NCBI GenBank assembly: GCA_007122745.1
Contig: SKTA01000074.1
Coordinates: forward strand, 1 to 6,350
Direction of reading: 5' to 3'
From: Bacteroidales bacterium
Lineage (GTDB): Bacteria; Bacteroidota; Bacteroidia; Bacteroidales; UBA7960
Length of the DNA: 6,350 nt
In this document: positions 6,169-6,350 of the stretch, piece after piece
Layout of the letters: every line of letters starts with the position of its first letter
Position numbering within the stretch: position 1 is the first letter of the stretch
The notes under the pieces: model-generated
Database searches by the model: none
Seen by the model: the letters and a program-made list of their open reading frames with translations, nothing else
What the model was told of the DNA's origin: nothing
Position numbers and translations under genes: made by a program

Positions 6169-6350
6169 ATGTCTGGCTCTTTTCGGAATATCTTACGTAT
6201 TGGCGATACTTCCGGTCAGGAGCCTCCGGAAAAGAAAATATTATCCATCGGGCTCAGACCCGATGGATATGTTTTTGCCATCCTCGACCCAATAAACTTC
6301 AGATACATATCCCTGGAAGACTTCGAATACACACCCGGCCATTCTGGACA
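6169..6350 (+). CDS. DUF3822-family protein, N-terminal 60 residues only
   Basis: The frame opens at ATG 6169 and runs off the window edge without a stop. Two earlier ATGs fail: the frame from 6159 stops at once, and the one from 6164 stops within about 45 codons. The protein begins MSGSFRNILRIGDTSGQEPP and then has ILSIGLRPDGYVFAILDP, followed by FRYISLEDFEY. The pattern 'LSI-x-L-x-PDG-[FY]-x-F-x-I-LD' is what I recall from the start of DUF3822, a family found in Bacteroidota, thought to have an actin-ATPase-like fold related to PilM and often encoded near rsmD. In that fold this first strand pair would be the phosphate-1-like hairpin. The 13-bp gap to the membrane-protein gene implies cotranscription and perhaps joint function. 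Only the N-terminus is visible, so the call is moderate; no signal peptide means a cytoplasmic location. Confidence 0.6.
   Translation, partial: MSGSFRNILRIGDTSGQEPPEKKILSIGLRPDGYVFAILDPINFRYISLEDFEYTPGHSG
6242..6277 (+). terminator. Terminator-like hairpin inside the DUF3822 coding sequence
   Basis: An 11-bp perfect stem (TATCCATCGGG at 6242-6252, CCCGATGGATA at 6259-6269) encloses a six-base loop, CTCAGA. It is followed by TGTTTTTG, a T-rich stretch. In form it resembles an intrinsic terminator, but it lies 74-101 bases into an open gene and covers the codons for the conserved LSIGLRPDGY motif. It may act as an attenuator, may fold without effect, or may be a by-product of codon choice. 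Confidence 0.35.

Noticed and set aside
6164..6301. Alternative frame starting at ATG 6164 after the membrane-protein gene
   Set aside because: It ends at a TAA within about 45 codons and gives no recognisable protein, whereas the frame from 6169 stays open and matches DUF3822.

Overview
This 6.35-kb window looks like ordinary chromosomal core sequence of a Bacteroidota bacterium, most likely a Bacteroidales-type environmental lineage. Three things point there: the protein families (a Bacteroidota-style LptD, an Amidase_3 enzyme with a C-terminal SPOR-like domain, and the start of a DUF3822 protein), the lack of Shine-Dalgarno sequences before the genes, and several exact matches to the Bacteroidota -7 promoter element TAnnTTTG. 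No phage, transposon, CRISPR, tRNA or rRNA signal was seen.

Layout. Minus strand, 1-165: the first 55 codons of a DacB/PBP4-type D-Ala-D-Ala carboxypeptidase, cut by the window edge. Minus strand, 224-1420: a periplasmic N-acetylmuramoyl-L-alanine amidase, probably in one transcript with dacB. Plus strand, 1521-4253: lptD, encoding the outer-membrane LPS translocon, divergent from the amidase across a 100-bp control region. Minus strand, 4262-5338: an Ldh/malate-dehydrogenase-family NAD(P)-dependent oxidoreductase, tail to tail with lptD across 8 bp. Plus strand, 5571-6155: an unrecognised 194-residue single-pass membrane protein. Plus strand, 6169 to the window end: the N-terminus of a DUF3822-family protein, 13 bp downstream of it.

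The left half is an envelope-biogenesis locus. Two peptidoglycan hydrolases (amidase, DacB) are transcribed away from the LPS-export barrel, and the shared intergenic region carries a good Bacteroidota promoter for the amidase whose -33 box lies in the first codons of lptD. Neither divergent gene starts with ATG (GTG and TTG). LptD keeps just two cysteines in its mature part, at the places expected for the long-range disulfide known from E. coli LptD.

The right half holds the least understood material: a membrane-anchored helical protein paired with DUF3822, a family I recall as having an actin/PilM-like fold. This pair is the best candidate here for an undescribed system, possibly a remote PilM/PilN- or pseudopilin-like module, but that is inference. 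An 11-bp hairpin followed by a T-rich stretch lies inside the start of the DUF3822 gene and resembles an intrinsic terminator.
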